Source: Saprospiraceae bacterium (GTDB lineage: Bacteria > Bacteroidota > Bacteroidia > Chitinophagales > Saprospiraceae). From it: DNA of 64,000 bases. This document shows positions 62,250 through 64,000 of the stretch, piece by piece. The notes below the pieces were generated by a model. That model did not search any database. It saw nothing but the letters and a program-made list of their open reading frames with translations, and was not told the DNA's origin. The position numbers were made by a program, and so were the translations under genes. Every line of letters begins with the position of its first letter. The stretch's first letter is position 1. The stretch spans positions 526,001-590,000 of the forward strand of contig JADJYQ010000005.1 of assembly GCA_016719615.1 (NCBI GenBank), in the 5' to 3' direction.

Positions 62250-62286
62250 AAAAATGCAGCAATTAAAAATATGGAATATTGCTGCA
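62250..62286 (-). terminator. terminator of the LytTR/LytS operon
   Basis: On the minus strand, arms TGCAGCAAT and ATTGCTGCA enclose about 14 nt and are followed by TTTTT. It lies about 17 nt after the LytTR stop codon at 62303. Confidence 0.6.
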
Positions 62287-62302
62287 CAAAACCGGGTATC
62301 CC

Positions 62303-63049
62303 TTAAATCTTCTTATAAAGTGTCAAAAAATCCTCTTTCCGGGCCTCCGATACTGCGATGGTAGAATTATCGGTCAGGGTGATCGAAAGGGCATTGTTGC
62401 GATTGAGCCGGGTAATGTGGTCGATATTGACGATGGCGCTGCGGCTGATCCTGAAGAATTTCTGAGGGTCTAAGGAATCCTCAAAAATGCGCAGGGTCTT
62501 GGCCACCGTCACATTCCGCTTCGACCGGAGATGTATCGTCGTATAATTGATCTCCGCCTCCAGCCAAAGGATGTCGTTGGTTTCAACCATGTCGTAACCG
62601 TTTTGGTGGGAGATTGCTATTCGATTATTTCCATAATGTAAATTATCAATTAGAATACGGTATGCTTCATTCATTTTATGGTTAGCGTCTAATCTGTGCA
62701 CTTTTAAAATAGCTTCCTTAAGCTCTATTGGATCTAGCGGTTTTAAAAGATAGTCCACAGCAGATATTTTAAAAGCTTGGACAGCATACTGATTATAAGC
62801 AGTAGTAAAAATCACCTTAAGATTAGAATTCAATTTATAATTAAACAATGAAAACCCAGACTCATTTGGCAATTCAATATCTAAAAATACCAAACTTACA
62901 TCATTTACTTTTAAAAATGGCAATGCCTGTGCTACAGTTTCAAATATACCAAGTACAGATATCATGTCATTATGACTTTCAAGCATATTTTTGATAGCCA
63001 ATTGACTCTGTTCTTCATCCTCGATAATAATTGCTTTTAACTTGTGCAT
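62303..63049 (-). CDS. LytTR-family response regulator
   Basis: 248 aa. An N-terminal receiver domain (1-118) with acidic pocket IIEDEEQ, phospho-acceptor Asp in LVFLDIELPNESG, TTAYNQYAVQAFKISAVDYLLKP with the conserved Lys, then a LytTR DNA-binding domain (about 145-248: ISHQNGYDMVETNDILWLEAEINYTTIH, FFRISRSAIVNIDHI). It is the output partner of the kinase encoded just upstream (4-nt gap). LytTR regulators bind promoter repeats; the targets are not evident here. Confidence 0.93.
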   Translation of the reverse strand: MHKLKAIIIEDEEQSQLAIKNMLESHNDMISVLGIFETVAQALPFLKVNDVSLVFLDIELPNESGFSLFNYKLNSNLKVIFTTAYNQYAVQAFKISAVDYLLKPLDPIELKEAILKVHRLDANHKMNEAYRILIDNLHYGNNRIAISHQNGYDMVETNDILWLEAEINYTTIHLRSKRNVTVAKTLRIFEDSLDPQKFFRISRSAIVNIDHITRLNRNNALSITLTDNSTIAVSEARKEDFLTLYKKI

Positions 63050-63053
63050 AATT

Positions 63054-64000
63054 TTACAGTTTTATTACTACTCTAGTACCGGCTGGATTGCCGTTAAGAT
63101 CATATAAATCAGTTAGTTCCAGGCCCATCATCTTCTTCCCTTTATCAAGTATTCCTAATCGCTCTTTTGTAGAAGCAAGTCCGGTTGATTTTCTACCATT
63201 TTTCTTCCAAGTATTTATCAATGCCGCTCTTTGTCTTCCGATTCCATTGTCTTCTACAATGCATATAAATTGACCATTGACAAACTCCATTGAAATGCTA
63301 ATTCTGCCATCAGTATCTTTATGCAATAATCCATGCTTAAATGCATTTTCAATAATCGGTTGAATGATTAAAGAAGGGATCATCTTTTCAGATGATTTTT
63401 CTTCAACATCATTAGCAATATTAAATTCAATACTGACTTTATCTTTAAATCGCAATTTTTCTAATTCAAGGTAATTTTTTAAGAATGCGATCTCTTGCTC
63501 TAAGCTGATTCTTCTTTGCTTTGATTGTTCGAAAATCATTCGAATAAGACGGCCAAATTTAGACAAATATTTCATCGCATTAAACTGATCGTTGTTAGTC
63601 AAAAAACTTTGAATAGCATTTAATGCATTAAACATAAAATGTGGATTCATTTGGTTTTGCAGGGCTTCTTCTCGCAGCATATTCATTTGATCTGAAATAG
63701 CTCTTTCTTTTGCTTCCTCTCGTTTAATTTTTTGATGACGAAAGAAACTATATCCTACTCCTAATGTGCTTATCCCCAGAATCATGGCAACATTAAACCA
63801 AGTTGTTTTCCACCAAGGTGGATAAATTTCAAATGTTTTTGTCACAATTTCAGAACTCAATTGATCCTCATTTAAGACTTTTAATTGTAAGTTATATTTT
63901 CCTGCAGCCAGCCCAATGAATTCCAAACTATTAGATTGAGATTTCAGCCATTGGGTATCTTGCTCAAACAATTTATAATAAATTTGCAATGCACTTTTGG
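63054..64000 (-). CDS. LytS-type sensor histidine kinase, C-terminal part (cut by the window end)
   Basis: At least 311 aa are visible; the N-terminus lies beyond 64000. In order: end of a Y_Y_Y domain (YYKLFEQDTQWLKSQSNSLEFIGLAAGKY), one TM helix (TTWFNVAMILGISTLGVGYSFF), a coiled linker, the His_kinase domain with the phospho-acceptor in NQMNPHFMFNALNAIQSFL, and a HATPase_c domain (IIQPIIENAFKHGLLH, VEDNGIGRQRA, STGLASTKERLGIL). The missing part is probably a periplasmic two-component propeller, as in similar Y_Y_Y kinases. Operon with the LytTR regulator. Confidence 0.92.
   Translation of the reverse strand, partial: KSALQIYYKLFEQDTQWLKSQSNSLEFIGLAAGKYNLQLKVLNEDQLSSEIVTKTFEIYPPWWKTTWFNVAMILGISTLGVGYSFFRHQKIKREEAKERAISDQMNMLREEALQNQMNPHFMFNALNAIQSFLTNNDQFNAMKYLSKFGRLIRMIFEQSKQRRISLEQEIAFLKNYLELEKLRFKDKVSIEFNIANDVEEKSSEKMIPSLIIQPIIENAFKHGLLHKDTDGRISISMEFVNGQFICIVEDNGIGRQRAALINTWKKNGRKSTGLASTKERLGILDKGKKMMGLELTDLYDLNGNPAGTRVVIKL

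Overview
The window reads as chromosome of an uncultured-type member of the Bacteroidota, most likely the Saprospiria. Seven secreted proteins end in type IX secretion (T9SS) C-terminal domains. Three promoter-like boxes fit the Bacteroidota TAnnTTTG -7 consensus well, and several genes use TTG or GTG starts. PKD, SprB-like and plant-type LRR modules occur, and MauG/MbnP and LytS/LytTR pairs are present. The assignment rests on gene content and signal types, not on a phylogeny.

Layout. 1-5.5 kb: a PKD-rich T9SS protein, an IS3-family element with a broken orfB, and a frameshifted ABC exporter. 5.6-9.3 kb: murB, then a 122-bp tandem repeat array of about 19 units that is interrupted, inside one unit, by a GxxExxY (PDDEXK_3-like) gene lacking its ExK motif. 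9.6-15.6 kb: two large T9SS proteins (LRR type and GSDH/PQQ dehydrogenase type). 15.6-21.5 kb: composite hairpin repeats, tRNA-Val(GAC), a DnaQ-like exonuclease, an MbnP/MbnH-like copper pair and an octamer array. 21.5-31 kb: two IS66 elements flanking two T9SS cargo genes. 31-34 kb: hairpin repeats and a frameshifted T9SS protein.

33.8-45 kb is an envelope and polysaccharide region. It holds rfaE1 (frameshifted), waaA and an outer-membrane barrel on the minus strand, then a UDP-glucuronate decarboxylase, rfbB and an SLBB exporter on the plus strand, then a Wzx-like flippase and a WecE/RffA-like sugar aminotransferase. RfbB and the aminotransferase could together make dTDP-4-amino-4,6-dideoxyhexose for a glycan that the flippase and SLBB protein export. 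45.5-59.2 kb is mostly housekeeping: acyltransferase, miaA, an OmpA-like/M43 protease/DUF6438 operon, a GNAT-like protein, a histidine-phosphatase-like protein, valS, gapA-pgk and tRNA-Glu(TTC). 59.2-64 kb holds two decayed RadC/JAB fragments beside tRNA-Glu, an unrecognised 541-aa protein, and a LytTR regulator with its LytS-type kinase, which is cut by the window end.

Two sequence-level themes stand out. First, several genes are broken by single-base differences, most of them in short A or T runs, in both mobile and ordinary genes; this looks like long-read assembly error at least in part. Second, the intergenic DNA is unusually structured. A twin-hairpin unit occurs six times in the same orientation, five of them with 93-94 nt spacing, and three copies sit in a larger composite module with further hairpins. 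ACTAAC-N4-GTTAGT palindromes recur five times. Insertion sequences abut an ATTATGGAGTA-like low-complexity repeat. The GxxExxY-in-array locus and the composite hairpin module are the best candidates for something undescribed.
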